DNA of 64,000 nt from Candidatus Babelota bacterium (GCA_004375875.1 SOKE01000030.1:1-64000), one strand, 5' to 3'; shown: positions 16,705 through 26,038, numbered from the stretch's first letter. Notes: a model not told the origin generated them from the sequence alone. Program-made: numbers and translations.

Positions 16705-17157
16705 ATGAGTATGAATGTAGCAGATATTCTTGAAAATGAAGGAAAGGTAATATTTTCAGAAGACGAGATTGAAGATGTAGTTGCCTATCTTTATGGTCAG
16801 CTCAACGATTGTAAAATTATTGCATTCAGTGGTCCATTGGGTGCGGGAAAAACAACATTAATTCGTGCCTTACTGCATAAGTGTGGTATAAAAAAGCCTG
16901 TCACAAGCCCCACCTTTATCTATGTCAATCGTTATATTAATGAAGATGGAAAGGTTTTTTATCATTTTGATTTGTATCGTATTGAAAGCCTCTTTGATTT
17001 TTTAGATGCTGGTTTTGATGAATACTTTTATGAACCTAATAGTTGGTGCTTCATCGAATGGCCTGAAATTATCAAATCAGTTCTGCCAAGCGGTACGTGC
17101 TCTATAATGCTTAATTATCATAATGATAGGCGTGAACTGCAGATTAAAAAGCTCTAA
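16705..17157 (+). CDS. tsaE: tRNA threonylcarbamoyladenosine biosynthesis ATPase TsaE
   Basis: TsaE is the P-loop ATPase that works with TsaB/TsaD to make t6A37 on tRNAs reading ANN codons. The 150 residues show Walker A GPLGAGKT at 43-50, TSPTF at 67-71, HFDLYRI at 87-93 and FIEWP at 116-120, all family hallmarks. It directly follows the YacP-like gene and is followed by a hairpin terminator. Confidence 0.95.
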   Translation: MSMNVADILENEGKVIFSEDEIEDVVAYLYGQLNDCKIIAFSGPLGAGKTTLIRALLHKCGIKKPVTSPTFIYVNRYINEDGKVFYHFDLYRIESLFDFLDAGFDEYFYEPNSWCFIEWPEIIKSVLPSGTCSIMLNYHNDRRELQIKKL

Positions 17158-17181
17158 TAGTTAGCTAAAAATGTGTCAGTT

Positions 17182-17236
17182 CTCCATTTAAATTACTTAT
17201 TTTTTCAGACCTAATCAGGTTTAAATGGAGTTTTTA
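17182..17236 (+). terminator. Probable terminator after tsaE
   Basis: An 11-bp perfect stem (CTCCATTTAAA / TTTAAATGGAG) encloses about 27 bases and is followed by TTTTT. Confidence 0.65.
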
Positions 17237-17379
17237 AGATTGTCCCTTCTCATAGAATATTTCATTTAGAAAATAACATGTTTTTAAAAATTGTGCTATA
17301 TTATCTAAGTTGCCGTCCTAAAAACTTCGCTGTACAATAGGCTTATTTAGATAGATAAGATATTTAGCGATCGTGAGCA

Positions 17380-18855
17380 ATGAAAATGTTGATGAATAAA
17401 ATAAATGTCAGATTTGTTAAAATGCTCGTATTGTATTCGGCGTGCGTTTTTTCAGGTAATCTTTGTGCTATGGAAGGGTTTGATTTTTCTCAGTATTCAT
17501 TACCAGAAGGTAGTATTAGAGATAAATTGGATTCAATAAGAAAAAATGATGAGTGTGCTTTCTTATTGGAAAAAGGTCTCAAGATAGAAAATGCTCGTTT
17601 TATTAGAGCTCTTAAGAGAGATTCTACATGGAGATTCTTTGACAGTTTTCACTGGCTAGTAGGAGTTCTTACTACAGCTCAGGGGATTACACAATTTGTG
17701 GTCAAGGGAGCGAAAAATGTTGCGGGAGAAAAAATCTTCGAGCCCAACGGTCAGGGGCTACCGCAAATTCATACAGCAACACAAAATCTTTCTCGAATTA
17801 GAAAGGCTGAGGAGGTGAATCATGTTATCAACAAGAAAGGCTTTACTAATATTAGGACGCCAAAAATGTGGGTATATCCTGTTTCTGGAAATTATGGAGA
17901 TTTAAGGGAAAATGATCTGACCGATCAAGATGTTGTAATCGTAGAAGAAATGGTGAAAAAAAAATCTGAAAGACTTGCCTCTATTGGAGCATTGAATGAC
18001 GAGTGTCAAGAAGATACTCTTAAAATTGATAAAGAGACATATAATCAACTTATTGAAGTAGCTCAAAAAGCAGGGCTTTTAGATTTACATCCCAAAAATT
18101 TTCTGGTGGATGATAAAGGAAAAATTGTATTAATAGACATTGAAGATTTACTGGCAAGTCGGAGGGAAGCAGTAAAACGATCCAATCCCTTGCTTCGACC
18201 ATGGAAACAATACAAACTTAACTGTATTCTTGCGGGTAGTATAAATTTTGGGGTTGGTATGACAGGAATACTCAATTGTGACAATGATATCAAAACCCGA
18301 GGATCAAAATTATTGTTACATGGATTGTATACGAATTTGATTACAAGAAATATCGTTGAAATCCTTGGAGTAACAGTAGCCACAACGCTGACCGTGCGAT
18401 GGCTATATCATGTAGCCAAAACAAACAAACGAATAAAGAATTGCAAAAATAAAATCAGGAATGCAATCGAATTACAGCAGGCACAAAATAGTGAAACATC
18501 TGATGATGTTTATATTGAAATAGCAAGGAAGATAGTAACTCAAGTGGCTCCACAAGAAAATAGACAGGAAATATTTGAAGCGTTTGTAACTATGGCTCTT
18601 GCTGAAATGGGAAAAACGTATAGGGGTACTATTAAAATTCTTAGTGTAGAATACAAGGATCCAGAAGATGCTGTGAAAAAGTCGCAGTGTACTATAAATT
18701 CAATCTGGAAATCAGACTGGTCATTGCCTTGTAAAGTGGCTCGTAGTGTTAAGAAAACTATGAATAGTATTCGAGCAAAGAGGCAAAAGCTAAATGGTGC
18801 TTTGAGGAATAATCTCAAACAAACTCAATCAGCATCAGTTTTTGAGGCGGCTTAG
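17380..18855 (+). CDS. Exported protein with protein-kinase-like motifs
   Basis: This is a 491-residue protein with an N-terminal signal peptide (basic start, hydrophobic 12-27, cleavage near LCA). Residues about 105-260 look like a divergent kinase or aminoglycoside-phosphotransferase fold: a hinge-like VVIVEEMV at 185-192, a catalytic-loop-like LLDLHPKN with D235 and N240, and a DFG-like LIDIED with D253. The glycine-rich loop is not obvious; K109 or K112 could be the ATP lysine. Two hydrophobic segments follow near 280-300 and 325-345, then a basic helical tail. The three exported genes 17380, 19082 and 20177 lie in a row. A host-directed kinase is possible, but activity is unproven. Confidence 0.65.
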   Translation: MKMLMNKINVRFVKMLVLYSACVFSGNLCAMEGFDFSQYSLPEGSIRDKLDSIRKNDECAFLLEKGLKIENARFIRALKRDSTWRFFDSFHWLVGVLTTAQGITQFVVKGAKNVAGEKIFEPNGQGLPQIHTATQNLSRIRKAEEVNHVINKKGFTNIRTPKMWVYPVSGNYGDLRENDLTDQDVVIVEEMVKKKSERLASIGALNDECQEDTLKIDKETYNQLIEVAQKAGLLDLHPKNFLVDDKGKIVLIDIEDLLASRREAVKRSNPLLRPWKQYKLNCILAGSINFGVGMTGILNCDNDIKTRGSKLLLHGLYTNLITRNIVEILGVTVATTLTVRWLYHVAKTNKRIKNCKNKIRNAIELQQAQNSETSDDVYIEIARKIVTQVAPQENRQEIFEAFVTMALAEMGKTYRGTIKILSVEYKDPEDAVKKSQCTINSIWKSDWSLPCKVARSVKKTMNSIRAKRQKLNGALRNNLKQTQSASVFEAA

Positions 18856-18940
18856 TTTCTAGATTGGTAATATTTGTTAAAAAAAGCTTATTAATATTTT
18901 CAATTTGTTTTTTTTGAGACATAGGTTTTTGTCGATTTCA

Positions 18941-18969
18941 TTTACAGATGTGGAAAAAAGTGCTATATT
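18941..18969 (+). promoter_or_regulatory. Predicted promoter of the gene at 19082
   Basis: TTTACA and TATATT are separated by exactly 17 bases, about 110 bases before the start codon. There is no competing gene in between. Confidence 0.55.
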
Positions 18970-19081
18970 AAAAATAGCTTAAAATAGTTTTAAAATAAAT
19001 GGAGATTATTCTCATATTTTTATCCTTATCTTGCGTACACGAAATATGATTCTGCTATTATGGGTGATAAGGGGGAAAAGT

Positions 19082-19996
19082 ATGAAGAAAGAATTAAACA
19101 GAATAAAATGGTTGGTTATTGGAGCTTGTATTCTTCTTCCGTGTAACTTTATTGCAAATATGGAGAGCGGAAGAATTGAAAGTATAAGCGCTGTAGAAAC
19201 AATGATACCACCAGGAATACAAGATAAAATCATACAGCTTGCAGCGGAAGCGGGAAAAAAGGCTGGAAGAGAGGTTATACAAAAGGCATTATTAAAGCGC
19301 CTTGTAGCCCAAAAATCAAGTTGCAATTTAGAAAAAACGCTGAGATTAGGCAAATTAGGAATGTATTCTATTGGTATTCTAGGGTCTATAGGGTTAGCTG
19401 GATGGTTATGGCAGCGGCGTTATGATTTATATGGGGCAGCTGCAATTGGAGGTTTTTTGGTAGGGATAAAAAATAAGTTTGGAATTAGTCGACTTGAGAA
19501 AGGACAACAAGAACATACTTGCTATTTAAAAGATCATACGCAACGTTTACATGCACTTGCCATAGGGCAACAAGCAATTAAGGTTAGATTGCTTGGACAA
19601 AAGCAACAATTTGTTGAACTTGCACAAGGACAAATAGTTATTGGTGATACTATGAATAATTTTTATCGATTGGTACATCGAGATCACACAGATTTTACAA
19701 GGAAATTTGGAGTAATTCATGAAAATCATAGTGATTTTAGAAAGCGATTTGAATTACTTCATGCTGGGTTAGAAGTGGGTAATTATGGAATTCATGAAGC
19801 TAATGAAAAAATTGACTATATAGCTGGGAAAATGGCAACAAAGGAAAATTTGCAACTGGTAGAAACAGGTATAGGTGTGATGCAAAAGGAAATGGGGGAT
19901 TATTTTGAAAAAGCAAATCAGCGTTTTAGTGTTATAGAAGGTTTATTAGGATTTATAAAAAAAGCGGTAAGCTTTATTCGACCCTCTTTATTGTAA
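19082..19996 (+). CDS. Exported coiled-coil hypothetical protein
   Basis: The frame opens at 19031, but an AAGGGGGAAAAG site sits just ahead of ATG 19082, giving a 304-residue protein that starts MKKELNRIKW. The signal peptide or anchor is at about 8-26. A hydrophobic pair follows (GMYSIGILGSIGLAGWLW and AAAIGGFLVGI), then a long Gln/His-rich coiled-coil region with recurring GQ..., HTQRL and HRDHTDF units. The layout matches the smaller gene 20177-20734, so the two are likely paralogues. The function is unknown. It is probably membrane-anchored with the coil outside. Confidence 0.7.
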   Translation: MKKELNRIKWLVIGACILLPCNFIANMESGRIESISAVETMIPPGIQDKIIQLAAEAGKKAGREVIQKALLKRLVAQKSSCNLEKTLRLGKLGMYSIGILGSIGLAGWLWQRRYDLYGAAAIGGFLVGIKNKFGISRLEKGQQEHTCYLKDHTQRLHALAIGQQAIKVRLLGQKQQFVELAQGQIVIGDTMNNFYRLVHRDHTDFTRKFGVIHENHSDFRKRFELLHAGLEVGNYGIHEANEKIDYIAGKMATKENLQLVETGIGVMQKEMGDYFEKANQRFSVIEGLLGFIKKAVSFIRPSLL

Positions 19997-19999
19997 TCA

Positions 20000-20044
20000 A
20001 ATAATTCTGCTCAGAATAATTCTGTTCAGAATAATTCTGCTCAG
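20000..20044. repeat. 15-base unit in three tandem copies
   Basis: AATAATTCTG.TCAG occurs at 20000-20014, 20015-20029 and 20030-20044, with one base differing in the middle copy. It lies just after the stop of the gene at 19082. Confidence 0.9.
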
Positions 20045-20057
20045 ATGGTTTAATAAA

Positions 20058-20077
20058 CGAGAAAACTAATTTTCTCG
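20058..20077 (+). terminator. Hairpin after the coiled-coil gene, possible terminator
   Basis: A perfect 8-bp stem (CGAGAAAA / TTTTCTCG) with loop CTAA. The T tract is inside the stem rather than after it, so termination is only likely. Confidence 0.45.
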
Positions 20078-20176
20078 ATAACCTAAATTAATTAAGTTAT
20101 TATTTGAAATCTTCAAGTAAAATGTAAGTTTTTAAGTGTAATGTGAGGTTGTTGGTTCTCATTAAATGGAGGAACT

Positions 20177-20734
20177 ATGAAGAACATATTATATAGAAAC
20201 ATCATGCTTACTGTTCTGCTTAGTTGTTTCGGAACTTCTTCTTATCTTTGTGCAAACGGTGGTATGCAAACGGAAGGTTTTCAAAAATTAAATGAGATAA
20301 TGAAAGCTCAAGAAGAAGTTATGCTTGAAAAGGCTAAGGCACAAGCCTATAGGATATTGCAAGAAAGACATGCTTCAAGTATTCGTAGCGCATCATGGTT
20401 CTCGATGCGAAAAATGTGCAAGGCAGGGATAATACTTGGCGTTGGAGGTTATGTAGGCTATGTATTGTGGAAAAATTGGCGTCCATTCCGTAATTTTATA
20501 AGTGGATTACATAATAGAACGAGAGGCGCCATTCAGGGTTGGTTAGGTGTAAGAGCTCTTGAGCAAGGTCATACTGACCTTAAAAAAGGGCAGGAATCCT
20601 TAAAAGGTGATCTTAGCAAAGAGCATAATCAAATATTTGAAAGACTTGCTACTATAGCGTCGCACACAGAACTAATTCCTAAATTGCTACAATCAGTGCG
20701 AGAAATAAACATGCCATCTCAAAAAGTTACTTGA
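20177..20734 (+). CDS. Exported coiled-coil hypothetical protein, 185 residues
   Basis: A signal peptide (about 1-27) is followed by a Lys/Glu-rich helix, a membrane span near 82-98 (AGIILGVGGYVGYVLW) and a C-terminal heptad-rich segment (LEQGHTDLKKGQESLKGDLS). The order signal, helix, membrane span, coil is that of the upstream gene 19082-19996, and the EQGH/EKGQ motif is shared. A GGAGG site (GGAGGAACT) precedes the ATG. No known family is recognised. Confidence 0.68.
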   Translation: MKNILYRNIMLTVLLSCFGTSSYLCANGGMQTEGFQKLNEIMKAQEEVMLEKAKAQAYRILQERHASSIRSASWFSMRKMCKAGIILGVGGYVGYVLWKNWRPFRNFISGLHNRTRGAIQGWLGVRALEQGHTDLKKGQESLKGDLSKEHNQIFERLATIASHTELIPKLLQSVREINMPSQKVT

Positions 20735-20867
20735 TTAAGTTTTTTGTTTATTACTTATAAATTCCTAAAAAAACATACCTAATTGTGAATGCTCTTGCTT
20801 TTTGCCTTGTTACTTGATGATACTGAACAATATAAGTTGAACTATCGAAGGGGAGCGGGGGTATACA

Positions 20868-21575
20868 ATGATGCAGAAGCACAAGCGTAGGATAATTATA
20901 GTTTTGTTTATAATTGGCCTTATTGTGCTCCTGCGTTTTTTGGGATTAACTCAATATTTTTCATTTGCCTACTTAAAAACTTCTAGTGATTTTTTTAAAC
21001 AGTTTTTAGAAAAAAATTATTGGAATGCTGTTTGGATCTATATCGGCATCTACGTGATTCTTGTTGCAGTAGGATTGCCTTCTGTTGCACCGCTTACGCT
21101 CCTTGGGGGATTTTTGTTTGGTGTGTTATCAGGAACAGCATATGCTGTTATTGGTGGAACAATAGGTTCTCTTGTTACTTTTTTGTTTATTCGCTATTTA
21201 TTTGGAGCAAATTTGCAAAAGAGATATCAAGAGCGATTGCAAAGATTTAATAAGCAGATCCAAGAGCATGGTGTTAATTACTTGCTTATGTTACATTTTC
21301 TCTCGGTTGTGCCTTATTTTGTTATCAATTCTTTGGCGGCACTTACGAATATTTCGTTTTGGACATTTTTATGGACAACGATTATTGGATCAATTCCTTT
21401 GGCTTTAATTTATTCATTTGCGGGACTACAATTGAGTAATATTGAATCAGCACGTGATATTTTTTCTCCTTCTTTGATTATTCTGTTATTTTTGTTAGTT
21501 TTGCTTGCGTTGATGCCTATTCTTATTAGACGATATCGACGAAGGTTACGGTCTGATTATGATTCGTTATTTTAA
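20868..21575 (+). CDS. TVP38/TMEM64 (VTT, DedA-like) membrane protein
   Basis: A 235-residue integral membrane protein. The VTT-domain core is clear: GLPSVAPLTLLGGFLFGVLSG, then GTIGSLVTFLFIRYLFG, then a re-entrant segment near SVVPYFVINSLAAL. Relatives are lipid scramblases or undecaprenyl-phosphate flippases of the DedA group. It overlaps the start of its paralogue at 21559 by 17 bases, so the two are surely one transcript. Confidence 0.88.
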   Translation: MMQKHKRRIIIVLFIIGLIVLLRFLGLTQYFSFAYLKTSSDFFKQFLEKNYWNAVWIYIGIYVILVAVGLPSVAPLTLLGGFLFGVLSGTAYAVIGGTIGSLVTFLFIRYLFGANLQKRYQERLQRFNKQIQEHGVNYLLMLHFLSVVPYFVINSLAALTNISFWTFLWTTIIGSIPLALIYSFAGLQLSNIESARDIFSPSLIILLFLLVLLALMPILIRRYRRRLRSDYDSLF

Positions 21576-22251
21576 TAGACAGATTTGTTTTATATGTCTA
21601 TTTCTTTTGATAGTTGTGATTTTGTATTGGAGTGGTATTGCCCATTATCTTACACTTGAACGTATACAACATCATGCAGAAACGTTACGGATATTTGTTC
21701 ATAGACAGTATATGATATCGGTATTTGTATACTGTTTTTGCTTTATAGTGGCGACTTTACTTTCACTACCAGTTACGATTATTTTAAGTATCCTCGGAGG
21801 TTATTTATATGGAATACTTCCAGGGACGTTCTATGCGACACTGAGTGCAACATTTGGAAGCATATTATTATTTCTTCTGGTTCGCTACTTTTTTGGTAAT
21901 ATGGTGCAAAAATTATTCTTTCATCAGGTTGAACGATTTTGGTATAAGATACAAAAGCATGGTTATAGTTATGTACTTATGTTGCAATTGTTGCCAATAA
22001 CTCCAACGCCACTTATCAATATTGTTGCAGGACTTTCTCCACTTTCATTGGGTACATTTGTGTGGACAACCTTTATTGGTATGCTTCCTGGTACATTGAT
22101 TTATGCTATTGCAGGTCAGCAATTAGCTTATATTCGTTCAGTTAATGATATTCTTTCATGGCCGATGATTAGTATTCTTACAGTGTTTGCGCTGTTAATG
22201 TTATTAATTCCCTATGCACTTTACTACATTGGCCTTGCTTATAATCGATAG
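21559..22251 (+). CDS. TVP38/TMEM64 (VTT, DedA-like) membrane protein, second copy
   Basis: A paralogue of the preceding gene, with 230 residues and the same plan: SLPVTIILSILGGYLYGILPG, then ATFGSILLFLLVRYFFG, then LLPITPTPLINIVAGLSPLS. The start codon lies inside the end of the upstream gene. The re-entrant proline pattern differs (PITPTP here, SVVPYF upstream), so the two may have different substrates. Confidence 0.88.
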   Translation: MIRYFNRQICFICLFLLIVVILYWSGIAHYLTLERIQHHAETLRIFVHRQYMISVFVYCFCFIVATLLSLPVTIILSILGGYLYGILPGTFYATLSATFGSILLFLLVRYFFGNMVQKLFFHQVERFWYKIQKHGYSYVLMLQLLPITPTPLINIVAGLSPLSLGTFVWTTFIGMLPGTLIYAIAGQQLAYIRSVNDILSWPMISILTVFALLMLLIPYALYYIGLAYNR

Positions 22252-22359
22252 AATATCCTTTTTATTTTAACAATAATCTTAAAAGTTTCTGGACATTTTT
22301 TCCCTTTCATTCTATAACTGTCGAACAATATAAAAATATCAAAAACATCGGGATGTAGC

Positions 22360-23727
22360 ATGGCAAAAGTTGTCATCATTGGCGCAGGATTGAGCGGTCT
22401 TTCTGCTGCTTATCATTTAGAAAAAAAAGGATTTAGCGACTATCTTATTATTGAGAAAGAGGCAAATTCCGGAGGATTATGCCGCTCGATCAGGCAAGAT
22501 GGATTTACGTTCGATTTTACCGGACATTTGTTGCATAGTAGTAATCCTTATTTTAGTTCATTACTGTTACATCTTCTTGGTAGTGATAATGTAAATAAAA
22601 TAATGCGCCGTTCATTTATTTACTCACACGGTGTTTATACGCCCTATCCATATCAGGTTAATCTGCATGGCTTACCGCTAAAAACGATTCTTGATTGCAT
22701 TGAAGGTTTTGTTAAACGAAAGTCTTCAAAAAAGAAACCAAAATTGTTCGCTGAGTGGGTTTTGAAAAATTTCGGGCAAGGATTGGCTAATTCTTTTTTC
22801 TTTCCATATCAGCGAAAATTATTGCAATATGACGTAAGAAAATTATCTGCGAGCTGGACCGGTCGTTTTGTACCTAAAACATCATTGCGGCAGATGTTAG
22901 CTGGAGCGCTGCACAATAATGGGCAAAATATCGGTTATAATGCTACATTTTTGTATCCCCGGAGAGGGGGAATTCAATATTTGATTGATCAGTTTGTTAA
23001 GAAACTGAATACACAAGTTATTACTAATTGTTCTGTTGCCACAATTGATTTAAAAAAAAGAATTATAATGTTTAAAAGTGGTGAAAGTATTTCATTTGAT
23101 CTTATTATCAACACTATGCCACTTAATGAATTCTTATTCGGTTGTTCTTCGACGAGTTTAGTGCAAGCAGCAAACAAATTGTTATGTACCAGTGTTATGT
23201 GTCTAAATTTGGGAATTGAACGACCATCTTTTTCTGATAAACAGTGGGTTTATTATCCTGAAAAACAGTATCCTTTTTATCGACTTGGTTTTTATAATAC
23301 CTTTTCATCTGCTATGGTGCCTCAAGGTTGTAGTTCGATGTATATTGAATGTTCATATCGTAATAAATCAGAACGAAGCATAAAAAATCTTGTTAAGGCA
23401 GCGCGCGCAGAGGTGAAAAAATTATTTAATCTTTCTGAAGATGAAATAGTGGTTGAAAATACTTTATCAATACCGCATGCATATGTAATCTATGATTTGT
23501 GGCGTGAACGAAATTTGGCCAAGCTCCTAGTGCGGTTAGAGCAAGAAGGAATCTATTCAATCGGACGGTATGGTGCCTGGAAATATGCAAGTATGCAAGA
23601 GTCTGTGCTTGATGGGAGGAATGTTGCCAACAAAATAATAGTTCAGCTAGCATGTCGTAATATATTCTCGTTTAAACAAGGTAAGCATGATATAAAAGGG
23701 CCGCACAGATTAACTGATGTTGTCTAG
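22360..23727 (+). CDS. FAD-dependent oxidoreductase, UDP-galactopyranose-mutase/amine-oxidase-like
   Basis: The N-terminus is a classic dinucleotide-binding fold (VIIGAGLSGLSAAYHLEKKG at 5-24), with the second FAD motif GGLCRS at 38-43 and then FDFTGHLLH. The segment IYSHGVYTPYPYQVNLHGLP resembles the region after the flavin motif in UDP-galactopyranose mutase-like proteins annotated as FAD-dependent or protoporphyrinogen oxidase-like. The C-terminus has the FAD-closing SIGRYGAWKYASMQESVLDG. The neighbour at 23753 is a sugar-nucleotide epimerase, so a role in surface sugar synthesis is likely. The exact substrate is unknown. Confidence 0.85.
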   Translation: MAKVVIIGAGLSGLSAAYHLEKKGFSDYLIIEKEANSGGLCRSIRQDGFTFDFTGHLLHSSNPYFSSLLLHLLGSDNVNKIMRRSFIYSHGVYTPYPYQVNLHGLPLKTILDCIEGFVKRKSSKKKPKLFAEWVLKNFGQGLANSFFFPYQRKLLQYDVRKLSASWTGRFVPKTSLRQMLAGALHNNGQNIGYNATFLYPRRGGIQYLIDQFVKKLNTQVITNCSVATIDLKKRIIMFKSGESISFDLIINTMPLNEFLFGCSSTSLVQAANKLLCTSVMCLNLGIERPSFSDKQWVYYPEKQYPFYRLGFYNTFSSAMVPQGCSSMYIECSYRNKSERSIKNLVKAARAEVKKLFNLSEDEIVVENTLSIPHAYVIYDLWRERNLAKLLVRLEQEGIYSIGRYGAWKYASMQESVLDGRNVANKIIVQLACRNIFSFKQGKHDIKGPHRLTDVV

Positions 23728-23752
23728 GAAGATAATGGAAAGGAATAGAGCT

Positions 23753-24682
23753 ATGAAACAGTTTTATCATGGTAGAAAAGTATTAGTAACAGGTGGATGT
23801 GGTTTTATTGGTTCACATCTTGCAGAGCACCTTGTTGCCTTAGGTTCCGAAGTGACTGTTTTGGATGATCTATCGGGAGGTTTTATAGAAAATATTGAAA
23901 AAATAAAGGACAAGATAACGTTTATTCAGGATACGGTAACTTGCAAAAAGGCCTGTTTGGATGCCTCTCGTAATAAAGATATCATTTTTCATTTAGCTGC
24001 ATTTATTTCAGTTCCTGAATCAGTAGAAAAGCCAGAAATGTGTCATAAAATTAATGTTGATGGTACCGTCAATCTCTTGGAAGCAGCACGTGTTAACGAT
24101 GTTGAACGTTTTGTTTTATCATCTTCGGGATCAGTGTATGGACCTTATGAGATTGAATGCCATGAAGAATTACAATGTTATCCCCAATCTCCCTATGCCT
24201 TTTCTAAATATATTGGTGAGCTTTATTGTCGCCAATATGCTATTAATTATGGATTAAAGACAATTTCGCTTCGTTATTTTAATGTTTATGGACCACGCCA
24301 GAATCCGAAGAGTGCTTATGCAGCGGCCTATGCTACATTTGTACAACAGATGCAGCAAAATAAACCGATTATTGTCTATGGTGACGGCAAACAGACGCGT
24401 GATTTTGTTTCAGTCTTTAGAGTTGTTGAAGCTAATCTTATTTTGGCTATGCAGGATGCAAATAAGTTAAAAGGGCAAGTTTTTAATATAGCAACCGGTA
24501 AAAGCATCACTATTCTTAAACTGATTGATCAAATTCGGGAAAAACATCCTGAGTATAATCAGGATATTAATTTTGCACCAGCACGTGCAGGGGATTTAAA
24601 GCATTCATGTGCTGCCTGTTCTAAATATTTGAAAATATATAATGAATGCTATAAAGAACTACACAACCGGTCTATAGTTTAG
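23753..24682 (+). CDS. NAD-dependent sugar-nucleotide epimerase/dehydratase (GalE-like)
   Basis: A short-chain dehydrogenase of the extended type that works on UDP-sugars. The frame opens at 23717, but AAAGGA before ATG 23753 and the usual distance to the NAD motif (VLVTGGCGFIGSHLAEHL) favour the shorter form of 309 residues. Catalytic elements are SSSGSVYG and the Y-x3-K pair in SPYAFSKYIGELY. The C-terminus ends soon after ARAGDLKHS, slightly shorter than usual. It follows the flavoenzyme gene by 25 bases, suggesting one pathway. Confidence 0.9.
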   Translation: MKQFYHGRKVLVTGGCGFIGSHLAEHLVALGSEVTVLDDLSGGFIENIEKIKDKITFIQDTVTCKKACLDASRNKDIIFHLAAFISVPESVEKPEMCHKINVDGTVNLLEAARVNDVERFVLSSSGSVYGPYEIECHEELQCYPQSPYAFSKYIGELYCRQYAINYGLKTISLRYFNVYGPRQNPKSAYAAAYATFVQQMQQNKPIIVYGDGKQTRDFVSVFRVVEANLILAMQDANKLKGQVFNIATGKSITILKLIDQIREKHPEYNQDINFAPARAGDLKHSCAACSKYLKIYNECYKELHNRSIV

Positions 24683-24856
24683 AATGAACTAAACCTCTTT
24701 TTTAGTAATCTATTTTTCACGTTTTTAGTACTTCGAAGATGCTATTAAGACAGAAAATGGCTTAGCATAAGTACTATTTTATGCTATACTGTAAAGACTT
24801 AAAGGGCAGCATTAAAAATGCTTCTCATAATTGTTGAGAAAGGAATCAGATTACTT

Positions 24857-25987
24857 ATGGCAAAAAGGGATTATTACGAGATTCTTGGCGTTTCTAAAGG
24901 AGCATCGGCTGATGAAATTAAATCTGCCTATCGAAAATTAGCGCTCAAATATCATCCGGATCGCAATCCTGGTAGTAAAGATGCTGAGGAGAAATTTAAA
25001 GATGCTGCGCAAGCATATGAGGTGCTTTCTGATTCTGAAAAGCGTAGGCATTATGATCAGATGGGGCATTCTGCATTTGAAGGTGGTGGTTCTGGCAGTG
25101 CCGGTCAGGGCATGACGATGGAGGATATATTTGCCAGTTTTGGTGATATTTTTGGTGATATTTTTGGTATGGGTAATCGCAGAAGGCGCCGTTCAGGGGG
25201 ATTGCAGTCACAGCGTGGTCACGATCTTTCTAAAGCAATCTCCATAACCCTCAAAGAAGCTTATCTCGGCATCAAAAAAGAGGTCAGTTATTATCACTTT
25301 GTTAGCTGTGAGAGCTGTGGCGGCAAAGGAACGAAAGTAGGTACCACTGTCAAGGAATGTTCATACTGTGGCGGTATGGGGCAAGTACAGTATAAGCAGG
25401 GCTTTTTTATGTTTTCCCAGCCATGTAGCGCATGTCGTGGCGAAGGATATATTATCCCATCTCCATGTTCAGCATGTGCAGGCCAATCACGTATAAAGAA
25501 ATTTGATAAATTCTCGGTTAATATTCCAAAAGGTATCTTTGATAAGGCTGAGTTGCGTATTAACAGCAAAGGTGATGCTGGTGTCTTTGGTGGTCCGGCT
25601 GGCGATCTATTTTTGCTTATTCATGTACTACAAGATAAAAAATTTATCCGAGTTGATGACGATTTGTACTGTACTATTTTATTGACGTATCCACAATTGG
25701 TTTTTGGTGCACAAGTTGAAATTGAACGAATTGATGGAAGTAAAGAGTTAATAAAGATTTCAAAAGGATGTCCGATTGGTGAAAAAATAATATTACAAGG
25801 AAAAGGTTTTGCTCATCTCCGTGGCTCTGGTGCTGGTAATATGGTTGTAATTACACAATGCCATATTCCTAAAAAACCTTCAGCGGAAGCTAAAAAGGTA
25901 CTTGCAGAGTATTCAAAATGTATTGGTACAGAGACGAATGAAGAAGAAAGTACCATTACTGGTTTTTTTAAGAGATTCTTAGGATAA
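24857..25987 (+). CDS. dnaJ: Chaperone protein DnaJ
   Basis: DnaJ is the co-chaperone that delivers substrates to DnaK and stimulates its ATPase. The J domain starts [20 protein letters not shown] and holds the HPD tripeptide. A Gly/Phe-rich linker with repeated FGDIFGDIF follows. The zinc region has [24 protein letters not shown] and a weakened fourth unit CSACAGQS, then the C-terminal substrate domains. The open frame begins 39 bases earlier (24818), but the family start is ATG 24857. A strong terminator follows. No dnaK or grpE is in the window. Confidence 0.96.
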   Translation: MAKRDYYEILGVSKGASADEIKSAYRKLALKYHPDRNPGSKDAEEKFKDAAQAYEVLSDSEKRRHYDQMGHSAFEGGGSGSAGQGMTMEDIFASFGDIFGDIFGMGNRRRRRSGGLQSQRGHDLSKAISITLKEAYLGIKKEVSYYHFVSCESCGGKGTKVGTTVKECSYCGGMGQVQYKQGFFMFSQPCSACRGEGYIIPSPCSACAGQSRIKKFDKFSVNIPKGIFDKAELRINSKGDAGVFGGPAGDLFLLIHVLQDKKFIRVDDDLYCTILLTYPQLVFGAQVEIERIDGSKELIKISKGCPIGEKIILQGKGFAHLRGSGAGNMVVITQCHIPKKPSAEAKKVLAEYSKCIGTETNEEESTITGFFKRFLG

Positions 25988-26003
25988 AGAAGTTATTTGT
26001 ATA

Positions 26004-26038
26004 AAAAATAATCCCAGAGCGGATCTGGGATTATTTTT
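26004..26038 (+). terminator. Rho-independent terminator of dnaJ
   Basis: Stem AATAATCCCAGA / TCTGGGATTATT with loop GCGGA, followed by T. It begins about 17 bases after the dnaJ stop. Confidence 0.9.

Noticed and set aside
20000-20044. CRISPR-like array
   Set aside because: The 15-base units abut with no spacers and there are only three. No cas gene or spaced repeat array was found anywhere in the window.
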